Positions 42,053 through 53,024 of a stretch of 64,000 nt of DNA are shown here, one piece after another. The notes below the pieces were generated by a model. That model was not told the DNA's origin, did not search any database, and was given only the letters and a program-made list of their open reading frames with translations. Position 1 is the first letter of the stretch. Every line of letters starts with the position of its first letter. This DNA comes from Semisulcospira habei (taxonomy: Eukaryota > Mollusca > Gastropoda > Semisulcospiridae), in the NCBI GenBank assembly GCA_036245525.1, contig BTPG01000004.1, positions 160,274,230 through 160,338,229 of the forward strand, given 5' to 3'. A program made the translations under genes and the position numbers.

Positions 42053-44770
42053 ATGGCACAGAGAGCGCTGATGGGCTGGGAACCTCTTGGGCCAAGAATT
42101 ATAACAGCAGCCTTTAGAACCAAGAAAAAGCTCAAGCTGAACGTCATCCAGTGTTATGCGCCCACCAATGACAGGGACGAGGAAGAGAAACAAGAGTTCT
42201 ACGACCGACTCCAGAGTGCCGTAGACAAATGTGCGGAGCGAGACATCACCATCGTCATGGGCGATTTTAATGCCAAAATAGGGGAGGACAACACCGGATA
42301 CGAAGAGGTGATGGGGAGACAGGGACTAGGCTCGGAGATGAGTGAGAACGGGGAGAGGTTTGTAGACTTTTGTGCTCTAAACCGACTTGTCATTGGAGGC
42401 AGCATCTTCCCACACAGAAGAATACACAAAGCAACTTGGGTCTCACCTGACCATACAACAGAGAACCAAATAGACCATATCTGCATTAGCAAGAAATTCA
42501 GAAGATCCCTTCAAGATGTTCGAGTGAGGAGGGGAGCAGATGTCGCCTCAGACCACCATCTGCTTACCTTAAGAATGAAGCTCAAGCTAAAGAAAAGCCG
42601 CACAGAGACAACAAGAAGACAGCGCTATAATGTAGGCCTCCTAAGAGAAACTGGAGTTAGAGAAGAGTTCAAACTGGTGCTGTCCAACCGGTTTCAAGCG
42701 CTACAGGAGCTAGTAAATGAAGAGGAGGCGGTCACCACAGAGCAGCAGTGGAAGGCAGTTAGAGAGGCGCTGAACTCAACCTGCAAAGACACTGTAGGGT
42801 TCAGGAAACACCACCACAAGGACTGGCTGTCGGCACAGACCTTGAAGAAGATAGAAGCGAGGAAGCAGAAGAAAGCAGCGGTCAACAACAGTCGCACGAG
42901 AGCAGCCAAAGTAAGGGCACAGGGGGAATACTCGGAAGCCAACCGCGAGGTGAAGAGGAGTATCAGGGCAGACAAGAGGGCCTACACAGAAAGCCTGGCA
43001 GCAGAGGCAGAAAAGGCAGCAGGCGGCGGCAACATGAAACAGCTCTACGACATTACCAGAAGATTGTCGGGTAAGTATGGCCATACAGAAAGACCAGTAA
43101 AAGACAAAGAAGGCAAGCCTATTGCAGACAGAGCAGACCAACTCGACAGATGGGCCGAGTATTTTGAAGAGTTACTGAACAGACCTAGCCCACCCGACCC
43201 CCCCGACATCCAGCCGGCAGAGACCGACCTACCCATCAGCTGTGACAGACCCAGCCGGGAAGAGATCAGAAAAGCAGTGGCATTTTTGAAGAATGGCAAA
43301 GCAGCAGGGCCAGATGGCATCCCAGCGGAGTCTCTGAAAGCAGACCTAGAGACAACAGTTGAGATGCTGTACCCACTGTTTGGAAAGATCTGGGAAGAGG
43401 AGGTGATGCCGGCTGACTGGAAGGAGGGGTACCTAATCAAGCTTCCCAAGAAAGGCGACCTCAGCAAGTGTTCCAACTACAGAGGAATCACCTTGCTGTC
43501 AGTACCAGGAAAGGTCTTCAACAGGATCATCCTAGAAAGAATGAAGAGCTCCGTTGACCCCCAGCTGAGAGACCAGCAAGCAGGATTCAGGAAGAACAGA
43601 TCATGTACAGACCAGATCGCCACTCTCCGCATCATCGTGGAACAGTCTCTGGAGTGGAGCTCCCCGCTGTACGTCAACTTTGTGGATTATGAGAAAGCAT
43701 TTGACAGCGTGGACCGAGAGACTCTGTGGAAACTCCTACGACACTACGGTGTACCCACAAAGCTCGTCCGCCTGATCAAGAGCAGCTATGATGGCATGAC
43801 ATGTCGCGTGATCCACGAAGGGCAGTTCACCAGAGAGCTCCAGGTCAGAACTGGTGTCAGGCAGGGGTGTCTGCTGTCTCCGTTCCTCTTCCTACTGGCC
43901 ATAGACTGGGTCATGAAGATGACCACAGAGCACAGACGAAGTGGAATACAGTGGACACTGTGGACACAGCTTGACGACCTCGATTTTGCAGACGACTTGG
44001 CATTACTGTCCCACACTCATCAACAAATGCAGGACAAGACCACGAGGCTTGCTGACATCTCGTCCCAAGTGGGCCTCACCATTCACAAACAGAAAACAAA
44101 GACAATGAGGCTGAACGCAACCAGGGAAGAACCAGTCTTGCTTGCTGGCACCCCGTTGGAGGAGGTGGAGTCCTTCACCTATCTCGGGAGCATCATAGAC
44201 AAAAAAGGCGGCACTGATGCAGATGTCAGAGCACGAATCGGTAAAGCCAGAGCAGCCTTTCTCCAGTTGAAAAAAGTATGGAGTTCCAGAGAGCTGTCAC
44301 AACACACCAAAGTCCGGATTTTCAACTCCAATGTAAAAGCAGTTCTCCTATATGGAGCAGAGACATGGAGATTGACAAAAACCACAGTCAACAGAGTACA
44401 GACCTTCATGAACAGTTGCCTTAGAAGAATTTTGAAAATCCACTGGCCAGAGAAGATCAGCAACGTCAGACTCTGGGAGAGAACAGAGCAGATAACAGCA
44501 GAGAATGAAATTGGGCGAAGAAGATTGGGATGGATCGGTCACAGTCTGAGAAAGCCAGCTTCCAGTATCACTAGGCAGGCATTGTCATGGAACCCCCAGG
44601 GAAAGAGGAAAAGAGGTAGGCCGAGAAACTCCTGGCGTCGAGACCTCCAAGCAGACATCAAGAGACTGGGAACCACCTGGAGTAGAATCGAAGGAGAAGC
44701 ACAGGACAGGAGTTGCTGGAGGTCTCTCGTCGACGGCCTATACCCGGGTAGGGGTGACAGGCGTAAGTAA
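42053..44770 (+). CDS. LINE family 1 ORF (endonuclease-reverse transcriptase), 905 aa open frame, copy D
   Basis: A single uninterrupted frame carries most of the endonuclease (QCYAPTND, GDFNAKIG, DHHLL). It also carries the complete reverse transcriptase (FVDYEKAFDSVDR motif A, GVRQGCLLSPF motif B, DFADDLALLSH motif C) and the C-terminal domain ending GLYPGRGDRRK. The element is 5'-truncated and lacks the first roughly 100 residues of the endonuclease, including the N- and E-bearing motifs (TWNVKTM, ISEARW). The opening ATG lies in the target duplication and not in the LINE. The open frame indicates a recent insertion; it is unlikely to be autonomous because the endonuclease is incomplete. 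Confidence 0.92.
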   Translation: MAQRALMGWEPLGPRIITAAFRTKKKLKLNVIQCYAPTNDRDEEEKQEFYDRLQSAVDKCAERDITIVMGDFNAKIGEDNTGYEEVMGRQGLGSEMSENGERFVDFCALNRLVIGGSIFPHRRIHKATWVSPDHTTENQIDHICISKKFRRSLQDVRVRRGADVASDHHLLTLRMKLKLKKSRTETTRRQRYNVGLLRETGVREEFKLVLSNRFQALQELVNEEEAVTTEQQWKAVREALNSTCKDTVGFRKHHHKDWLSAQTLKKIEARKQKKAAVNNSRTRAAKVRAQGEYSEANREVKRSIRADKRAYTESLAAEAEKAAGGGNMKQLYDITRRLSGKYGHTERPVKDKEGKPIADRADQLDRWAEYFEELLNRPSPPDPPDIQPAETDLPISCDRPSREEIRKAVAFLKNGKAAGPDGIPAESLKADLETTVEMLYPLFGKIWEEEVMPADWKEGYLIKLPKKGDLSKCSNYRGITLLSVPGKVFNRIILERMKSSVDPQLRDQQAGFRKNRSCTDQIATLRIIVEQSLEWSSPLYVNFVDYEKAFDSVDRETLWKLLRHYGVPTKLVRLIKSSYDGMTCRVIHEGQFTRELQVRTGVRQGCLLSPFLFLLAIDWVMKMTTEHRRSGIQWTLWTQLDDLDFADDLALLSHTHQQMQDKTTRLADISSQVGLTIHKQKTKTMRLNATREEPVLLAGTPLEEVESFTYLGSIIDKKGGTDADVRARIGKARAAFLQLKKVWSSRELSQHTKVRIFNSNVKAVLLYGAETWRLTKTTVNRVQTFMNSCLRRILKIHWPEKISNVRLWERTEQITAENEIGRRRLGWIGHSLRKPASSITRQALSWNPQGKRKRGRPRNSWRRDLQADIKRLGTTWSRIEGEAQDRSCWRSLVDGLYPGRGDRRK

Positions 44771-44774
44771 GTAA
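42056..44774 (+). mobile_element. LINE family 1, copy D (5'-truncated, young)
   Basis: The copy is flanked by the perfect 13-bp duplication GTGGAAGAGGATG (42043-42055 and 44775-44787) and ends in the (GTAA)n tail. It starts at GCACAGAGAGCGC, nearly the same 5' point as copy A. Confidence 0.97.
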
Positions 44775-44787
44775 GTGGAAGAGGATG

Positions 44788-46430
44788 CATAGCACCAACC
44801 ATGTGACCACGTACTGACGTTACAAATCACGCAGACTTTGTACTGGGTTCTGTACGTAACTGGCAACCAGTGCAAATCGGCTAGAAGAGATGTGATGTTG
44901 ACGCTTTGGTACCCGCAAAATCAATCATGCAGCACAGTTCATAACTCTTTGGAGTTGTTCAATAAGGTTTTGTGGAGTAGCAGACAACAGATCATTGCAG
45001 TAGTCTATGCAGGACAGCACAAGGGGGGTAACAACTTTACAAGTGTCTTAGTAACGTCGACATTCAGCAGATGCCGAACAGTGTTGATCCTTCTGAGTTC
45101 AATGAAGTCAAGCTAGCAAACTTTGTTCACTTATTGTTTCGCCCACTGGGCACCGGCCTCCACGTGGCGTGGGTGGGTAGTCTCTCCAGTCACTGACTGA
45201 GGGGGCTAGCAGAGTGGTGCCATCATTGTCCAGGATAGGACTTGACGTCAGCAGATATGTTGTTCAGTCTTCTTCTCTGGTCCGGTTTTTAAGGAGCTGT
45301 GCTAACCCAGGTCTTACCATGTTGGATTTGGTCCTTAACTCTTACCAGTTCGCTCTATTTGAGGCCAGTGAACAAAATGACTTTTACCCTTACACATGAC
45401 CAAGCAAAAATGCTGCTGAAAGCTCTTCTAGTGGTCAAAAGTTGGCTTATTATACATCATATTAAAGTGCATTGAGTCAGCTTTCAGTCAGGATAAGTAA
45501 AAAGTCTGTACTTAACGTAGTTTACAAGTTGTTGTTTATTTAGCGACGAAGAAAAAATGGTGTCCGGTTTCCAAAAACAGTTTTCACGAAAGTCACTAAG
45601 AAGAATTTTTTTTTGTTTCTTGCCCCTTTGTTTAAAATGTGAATCCAGTGTGTGGACAAATCATTTCTACACATTTTTGTGAAGTTTCAAGAAAATGTGT
45701 TTGAATTTCTAAGAGTTACGCAACATAATGTACACCGGTCAAGGGCAGGAAAAAGTGGGCGTGTCAACACCTGGCATGACTGAGACAACAAACATGTGCT
45801 TCTCTGAAAATCTCTGACTTGCTGAAAATATCACTGAGGCAATACACAGCAAGTAATAAAACTTGTTTATGTACTTCATAAAGTTTCACGATTCTGAACC
45901 AGACAATAGGTAAACAAAGACTCACATGGATAGCACATGGTCAAACCAAAATAGAAAGTGTCACAATGACCTGCGATGGTTTTCTTTCGTTTTTTCCACA
46001 TCGCTGGTGCTGGAATCATGTTCAGTGGCCTGGTTGCTGGAAGATTCCCCTTCAGTGAGATACTCTTCACTTTCGGACTCAGATGAACTCATTTTGACGG
46101 AATATTCTCAGAGAGAAATCGCAAGCAGTGAAAATAACGCAGTAGGGAAAGCAAGATGGTGGACGTAGTGACTCGATCGATAACAAAGGTCACGAACAAA
46201 CTCAAAATTAATATTTTTTTCATTCTATCATATGAAAGTGACTTTCTAATGTCAATAAGTTATTACAATAATACTGAGAGTAAAAATTAATTGGTTTTAA
46301 TTCAGTAAACACGATGGAATTTTCCATGGGCGTGGCTTCGTATGTATACATACGATGGCCAAGGGAGCGAACTGGTAAGAGTTAAAAATACTCATTATTT
46401 TTTGGTCCTTTGGATCCCTAGTGTTTGCCG
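44788..46430. other. Intronic DNA with nothing recognised
   Basis: About 1.6 kb has only short frames. I see no element ends or RNA genes. Confidence 0.5.
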
Positions 46431-46660
46431 TGCTTGGAGACCAGTGTCGGGGGAGAAGAGGATCCTGGTGGCTGAAACACTCCACTTTGGCCTTGACTTC
46501 TGCCTAAACGGGAGGCTAGTCGTACCGGCCTAGTCAATCGACTCTTGTCACGTTGAGCCCTATCCCATTGTTGACATGTGGGCTGATATACGGAGCACCA
46601 TGCTACAGCCGCCGCTGCTGATTAGGTGCTTTACACCTGTATTCCCCTGCATTCAACGGT

Positions 46661-47185
46661 GTGATAGAAGGCGGTGGCTCAAACGGTTCAATCGGGCTTA
46701 TCCCCTTGAGTATATCTTTCGGGCAGTCTCCATTGTCTCATCCGGTGGTGACGAGGAGCCAGGGAACGCAGAAGGCGGACGCTGCCGGTCCGGTGGCACC
46801 GCCTTCTGCTGCCCCTAAGCCTCAGCCCCCGCCCAAACCTGTCAATCTTACTACAAAGGCTTCTGGCTCTGGTCAGCCTTTTAAGGCCGCCAACTATGGC
46901 GGTAGGAACGCTGCCCCGGCCCAGAAGTCTATGAAAGTTACGGGACCGCTATGCGTACGGGCCCAGAAGGGGGGCACTGATGTCCCCCTTCAAAACAAAT
47001 ATGCTGCATTGGAGGAGCAGATAGAAGGGGTGGAGGTTGTCGTAGCTGGTGCTGCGGCAGCTTCTCCCCCCTCATCTCCGAGGAACCAGAGGAGGCCTGG
47101 GAGTCGACCCCCCTCTGTTTCTTCGACTCCTTCCAAGGCACAGGAAAAGGGGGGAAGGAACTCTTCTCCTACACATAAAACCTAA
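46661..47185 (+). pseudogene. I-type LINE ORF1 (gag-like) C-terminal part
   Basis: The frame ends two bases before the ORF2 ATG. It is Pro/Ser/Ala-rich with NKYAALEEQIEG and a basic Ser-rich tail (PSKAQEKGGRNSSPTHK), like the C-terminal tails of LINE gag proteins after the zinc knuckles. The N-terminal RNA-binding part is not readable in one frame, so it is probably broken. Confidence 0.6.
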
Positions 47186-47187
47186 CC

Positions 47188-47626
47188 ATGTACTCTCTGC
47201 TTCAGTGGAATTGTCGTGGTTTTCACACCAACTTTGAAGAATTACGCCGTCTAGTCAAGTCCTATAACCCCTCGGTAATATCTCTTCAGGAGACTTACCT
47301 GAAGACTTCTGACCCTGTCTCCTTTAATGGTTTTAATGCTATCCATAAAGGTTCTGATTCGGAGAGACGCTCGGGTGGAGTGGCTCTTCTCATTAGCAAC
47401 CAGTTTTTATGTAGCCCCGTTAGTGTTGACACCTGTCTTCAGGCTGTCGCAGCTCGGGTTACCTTAAAGAAGACTATAACCATATGCAGTATTCTGCCAC
47501 CATCCCTGCGGGTCTATTGTAATGATTTTTTTAATTTAGTAGATCAACTGCCCCCTCCCTTTATTCTCATGGGGGATTTTAACGGTCACGCTCACCTTTG
47601 GGGTAGTGACAGTGTCCACTATGATG
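47188..47626 (+). pseudogene. I-type LINE ORF2 endonuclease, first half
   Basis: The frame starts MYSLLQWNCRGFHTN and has the apurinic-endonuclease motifs N (QWNCRG), E (LQETYL) and DFN (LMGDFNGHAHLWG). It is cut by a TIR transposon right after DSVHYD; the SDH motif lies on the other side at 54812 onward. The 7-bp duplication preserves the frame. The ATG follows ORF1 by two bases. Confidence 0.88.
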
Positions 47627-47748
47627 TAGGTAGGTCCATCCCTTCAGTAATGGCTGCCATCATACCAAATTTGAACCAAAACTTGCCGGTTTTCAACAAT
47701 GCATATTTGCCTTATTATGCATTTTTATCACCCCCCAAATAAATCCTC

Positions 47749-50700
47749 CTCGCGCTGGGACCATACGGCGTTGAGGCGCGTCCCCTGGGTGGTGGATAGG
47801 GGGTCCCTCGTGAGAGGGATGCACCGAATGAAATAAGGTGCCGTGAACCAACATGGTCTAAGGGAAGGTGACCCCGACAGAAAACCCCTGGTCCTCCTAG
47901 TAAGGGGGTTGGGCGTGGGGGTAGCTTCCCCACCCTGCAAAAAAGGAAATAGCTACAAAAACGCCGACGAAAAGACTAACAGTAATTCCTTTCCTGGAGG
48001 AGGAAGGTTCTTCTACTAGAAGACTTATGACGTCCTGTGGTGAAAGCCGGAAGTCTTCGGAAGCCACAGGACCGAGCCGCCTCTCTCTATCCAGGGATAC
48101 AACCATGGGCACATGGAACGTCAAGACCATGTACCAGAGCGGCAAGGCCGCCCAGATAGCAGCGGAAATGCAAAAGTACAACCTTTCCCTGCTAGGCATC
48201 AGTGAAGCCAGATGGACGCAGTCTGGCCAGAAAAGGCTGTTAAGTGGGGAGATGATTCTGTATTCAGGTCATGAAGAGGAGAATGCCCCCCATACAGAAG
48301 GTGTAGCACTCATGCTGTCACCAGTGGCACAGAGAGCGCTGATGGGCTGGGAACCTCTTGGGCCAAGAATTATAACAGCAGCCTTTAGAACCAAGAAAAA
48401 GCTCAAGCTGAACGTCATCCAGTGTTATGCGCCCACCAATGACAGTGACGAGGAAGAGAAACAAGAGTTCTACGACCGACTCCAGAGTGCCGTGGACAGA
48501 TGTGCGGAGCGAGACATCACCATCGTCATGGGCGATTTTAATGCCAAAATAGGGGAGGACAACACCGGATATGAAGAGGTGATGGGGAAACAGGGACTAG
48601 GCTCGGAGATGAGTGAGAACGGGGAGAGGTTTGTAGACTTTTGTGCTCTAAACCGACTTGTCATTGGAGGCAGCATCTTCCCACACAGAAGAATACACAA
48701 AGCAACTTGGGTCTCACCTGACCATACAACAGAGAACCAAATAGACCATATCTGCATTAGCAAGAAATTTAGAAGATCCCTTCAAGATGTTCGAGTGAGG
48801 AGGGGAGCAGATGTCGCCTCAGACCACCATCTGCTTACCTTAAGAATGAAGCTCAAGCTAAAGAAAAGCCGCACAGAGACAACAAGAAGACAGCGCTATA
48901 ATGTAGGCCTCCTGAGAGAAACTGGAGTTAGAGAAGAGTTCAAACTGGTGCTGTCCAACCGGTTTCAAGCGCTACAGGAGCTAGTAAATGAAGAGGAGGC
49001 GGTCACCACAGAGCAGCAGTGGAAGGCAGTTAGAGAGGCGCTGAACTCAACCTGCAAAGACACTGTAGGGTTCAGGAAACACCACCACAAGGACTGGCTG
49101 TCGGCACAGACCTTGAAGAAGATAGAAGCGAGGAAGCAGAAGAAAGCAGCTGTCAACAACAGTCGCACGAGAGCAGCCAAAGTAAGGGCACAGGGGGAAT
49201 ACTCGGAAGCCAACCGCGAGGTGAAGAGGAGTATCAGGGCAGACAAGAGGGCCTACACAGACAGCCTGGCAGCAGAGGCAGAAAAGGCAGCAGGCAGCGG
49301 CAACATGAAACAGCTCTACGACATTACCAGAAGATTGTCGGGTAAGTATGGCCATACAGAAAGACCAGTAAAAGACAAAGAAGGCAAGCCTATTGCAGAC
49401 AGAGCAGACCAACTCGACAGATGGGCCGAGTATTTTGAAGAGTTACTGAACAGACCTAGCCCACCCGACCCCCCCGACATCCAGCCGGCAGAGACCGACC
49501 TACCCATCAGCTGTGACAGACCCAGCCGGGAAGAGATCAGAAAAGCAGTGGCATTTTTGAAGAATGGCAAGGCGGCAGGGCCAGATGGCATCCCAGCGGA
49601 GTCTCTGAAAGCAGACCTAGAGACAACAGTTGAGATGCTGTACCCACTGTTTGGAAAGATCTGGTAAGAGGAGGTGATGCCAGCTGACTGGAAGGAGGGG
49701 TACCTAATCAAGCTTCCCAAGAAAGGCGACCTCAGCAAGTGTTCCAACTACAGAGGAATCACCTTGCTGTCAGTACCAGGAAAGGTCTTCAACAGGATCA
49801 TCCTAGAGAGAATGAAGAGCTCCGTTGACCCCCAGCTGAGAGACCAGCAAGCAGGATTCAGGAAGAACCGATCATGTACAGACCAGATCGCCACTCTCCG
49901 CATCATCGTGGAACAGTCTCTGGAGTGGAGCTCCCCGCTGTACGTCAACTTTGTGGATTATGAGAAAGCATTTGACAGTGTGGACCGAGAGACTCTGTGG
50001 AAACTCCTACGACACTACGGTGTACCCACAAAGCTCGTCCGCCTGATCAAGAGCAGCTATGATGGCATGACATGTCGCGTGATCCACAAAGGGCAGTTCA
50101 CCAGAGAGCTCCAGGTCAGAACTGGTGTCAGGCAGGGGTGTTTGCTGTCTCCGTTCCTCTTCCTACTGGCCATAGACTGGGTCATGAAGATGACCACAGA
50201 GCACAGACGAAGTGGAATACAGTGGACACTGTGGACACAGCTTGACGACCTCGATTTTGCAGACGACTTGGCATTACTGTCCCACACTCATCAACAAATG
50301 CAGGACAAGACCACGAGGCTTGCTGACATCTCGTCCCAAGTGGGCCTCACCATTCACAAACAGAAAACAAAGACAATGAGGCTGAACACAACCAGGGAAG
50401 AACCAGTCTTGCTTGCTGGCACCCCGTTGGAGGAGGTGGAGTCCTTCACCTATCTCGGGAGCATCATAGACAAAAAAAAGGCGGCACTGATGCAGATGTC
50501 AGAGCACGAATCGGTAAAGCCAGAGCAGCCTTTCTCCAGTTGAAAAAAGTGTGGAGTTCCAGAGAGCTGTCACAACACACCAAAGTCCGGATTTTCAACT
50601 CCAATGTAAAAGCAGTTCTCCTATATGGAGCAGAGACATGGAGATTGACAAAAACCACAGTCAACAGAGTACAGACCTTCATGAACAGTTGCCTTAGAAG

Positions 50701-51054
50701 AATTTTGAAAATCCACTGGCCAGAGAAGATCAGCAACGTCAGACTCTGGGAGAGAACAGAGCAGATAACAGCAGAGAATGAAATTGGGCGAAGAAGATGG
50801 GGATGGATTGGTCACAGTCTGAGAAAGCCAGCTTCCAGTATCACTAGGCAGGCATTGTCATGGAACCCCCAGGGAAAGAGGAAAAGAGGTAGGCCGAGAA
50901 ACTCCTGGCGTCGAGACCTCCAAGCAGACATCAAGAGACTGGGAACCACCTGGAGTAGAATCGAAGGAGAAGCACAGGACAGGAGTTGCTGGAGGTCTCT
51001 CGTCGACGGCCTATACCCGGGTAGGGGTGACAGGCGTAAGTAAGTAAGTAAAGT
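47749..51054 (+). mobile_element. LINE family 1, copy G, full length (3306 bp)
   Basis: This is the reference copy for the family. It has a 5' end at CTCGCGCTGGGACC, a roughly 280-bp leader, one long ORF and a (GTAA)n tail. It is flanked by the perfect 12-bp duplication AAATAAATCCTC (47737-47748 and 51055-51066). It lies in the left part of the TIR transposon. Confidence 0.97.
48027..51043 (+). pseudogene. LINE family 1 ORF, near-intact (one stop, one frameshift)
   Basis: The roughly 1000-codon endonuclease-reverse transcriptase has an N-terminal endonuclease (TWNVKTMYQSG, ISEARW, GDFNAKIG, DHHLL) and a central RT with FVDYEKAFDSVDR, GVRQGCLLSPF and DFADDLALLSH. The C-terminal domain includes [15 protein letters not shown] and KRKRGRPRNSWRRDL. 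Two lesions are seen. A TAA replaces the GAA codon found in other copies near 49665. Eight A instead of six near 50471 shift the frame. Like the ORFs of RTE/L2-type elements, it would make the protein that nicks DNA and copies its own RNA. Confidence 0.93.
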
Positions 51055-51066
51055 AAATAAATCCTC

Positions 51067-52141
51067 AAATACAATCAACCTTTAACATAATGTTTCTTGT
51101 GTTTGTTGTGCTGTGAGTAGCATATGTGATGTTTGGGAATGCTTTTCTGCAGCCTATCACATACGCTCTTGGCGAGCGCCGGTGATTTTTTTCCCGAGGT
51201 CAGGCAGAAGCCGGTAGACAGCAGTGCTCGGAAAATCGCGATTATTTTTTATCACAGTAACGCATCGCGCTACAGTTGGTGTTAACGGAAACGGGAATTC
51301 CCGTAGAATATTTTGGTACCAACTTCGTTTGGAAACTTGTAAGCCTTAAAGTTACAAAATGCAGAAAATCGTAAATGTTTTGAGAAAATCCACTCTCCTG
51401 GTGACATATTACAATAAATTTCATTAAATTTGGTACCATTTGAAAGAGAAAATCATGCTCTTTCGGTTCGAAGCGCAAACGGAAGTTGATCAAAAATGCA
51501 GGGGCAAAATGTGGACCCCGTGACGTCATTGTGTATGCGTCCGACGGCTACACACGCATGGCAGTCGAGGCGACCGGAAAATCGCCTCTAGTTCTCGAAG
51601 ATTTCAGCCAGTCTTTACGAAAGTACAACTGTAAATCAGTCTTTTGATATTAAATTGTTTTTCTGTTGATTTTTTAAAGTATAATTTTGGCTAGAAGTAT
51701 GTTATATTTAAGATGATTTTACTCGATGTGTACGGGACAAAACAAAGCAGTTGCCTCGCCTGATAGCAATTGTAAACTGATTTTCAACTTCGTTTTAAGG
51801 GGATAATAATAATATTTTTAAGTGCATATATTTAGAACTATAGCTTTTCGTGATAAATTAGATGAACGAGATTTCAAGCTGCAAATATATTGTTTATTCT
51901 GTGGTTAAACTTCATCACGTTCAGTAACTCGTGGTGGCGTAGCAGACGATGCATTGCCAGATAGACGTGGATTGATGACACGGTTTTGTTTACATCCAAG
52001 ATCTATGGGGTTAATATAAGTGGGCTTGTTTATCCTGTTGTGAGTTACTGAAACCTCATTTATATGCAAATAAGTTAAGTATGTTACTTCTTAGTATAAT
52101 TACTATAAATTGAGGCACTCTCTTTACACAGGACAGCTAGT
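51067..52141. other. TIR-transposon interior, no gene recognised
   Basis: AT-rich sequence with no transposase frame. It lies between the LINE and the SINE-like insertion. Confidence 0.5.
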
Positions 52142-52155
52142 TCCATCTTCTTCAA

Positions 52156-52536
52156 CCCCCACCCGGGTCTGCCCTGGGGGACTTGGGTGGGGTTAGGTAT
52201 TTTTTAGTTCCCAGGGTCACCCTGGTCAGCCCCACAGGGTGGGTTTTTCTCTCTATTCTGGGGCATGTGTTTCTGTCTACCCTTTGTCCATTCACCTGTA
52301 TTTGCCTTTTTAAAACTCTCCCTACTGTCTGCACTGCCTGTAGCTCTTGATATTGGATGTGTGTTGCTAAATGGTCTTAGCTTTATTTAGGCCCCATGTT
52401 GTAGGTTTATTTAACGTATTTGACCGGCTGGCGACATACATTCAATTTTCTGTTTAGTTTTTTTTTTTCACAAGCAGTGCAGGCACGTCCTGAGAAAGCC
52501 TTGTTGCTGTCGGGACGTTAAGCAATTTACAATCAA
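52156..52536 (+). mobile_element. SINE-like retroposon, copy 6
   Basis: This copy is flanked by the perfect 14-bp duplication TCCATCTTCTTCAA (52142-52155 and 52537-52550). It is inside the TIR transposon. Confidence 0.97.
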
Positions 52537-52550
52537 TCCATCTTCTTCAA

Positions 52551-53010
52551 GAGAGAATGAGAATAGGACCTAAAAAAAGAGGAAAACCACAACAGATACC
52601 CAACATAACTGTTGACAATAGGCTGTTCCTTTAGCTCCACTTATTGAAAGAGGAGGGTCACACCTGGCTGAGATTAGGTCCCTCTTCAATGATATCCTGA
52701 ATCATCAAGAGCTACCAACACTGCTGGGCAGGGGCGCGTGTGGGGAGGCCTATTTGGAGGAGTAGATTTAGCAGAAAGTTTGGCCAGAGAAGCGGAAGAA
52801 AAGATGGTTCCAAAACGTGGACACCAGAACAAATCAGAAGTGACATCAAGTAGTTGACATGGTAAAAAAAAAAAAAAAGCTTGCACGTCAGATACAAACT
52901 CTTTGTCAAAACAACTTGAAACTCTTGTCATGCTCGCGCACACGCGCGCACACACAATACACATGCACAAACACACACACTTCGAACAACTGTGAAGGAT
53001 TTGTTCGTAG
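52551..53010. other. TIR-transposon interior, no gene recognised
   Basis: The stretch contains a short A run and a (CA)n/(CG)n microsatellite near 52935-52980. No gene is seen. Confidence 0.5.
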
Positions 53011-53024
53011 TAATAAATACTCAC

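Noticed and set aside
42199..44802. Several open frames on the minus strand opposite the LINE (repeated at 48470-51078, 10044-11892 and 53027-54195)
   Set aside because: They recur with the LINE copies, shadow its coding strand and match no protein family I know.
47188..47742. A complete 184-aa endonuclease protein
   Set aside because: Its last 38 codons lie inside the inserted TIR transposon; the true frame continues at 54812.
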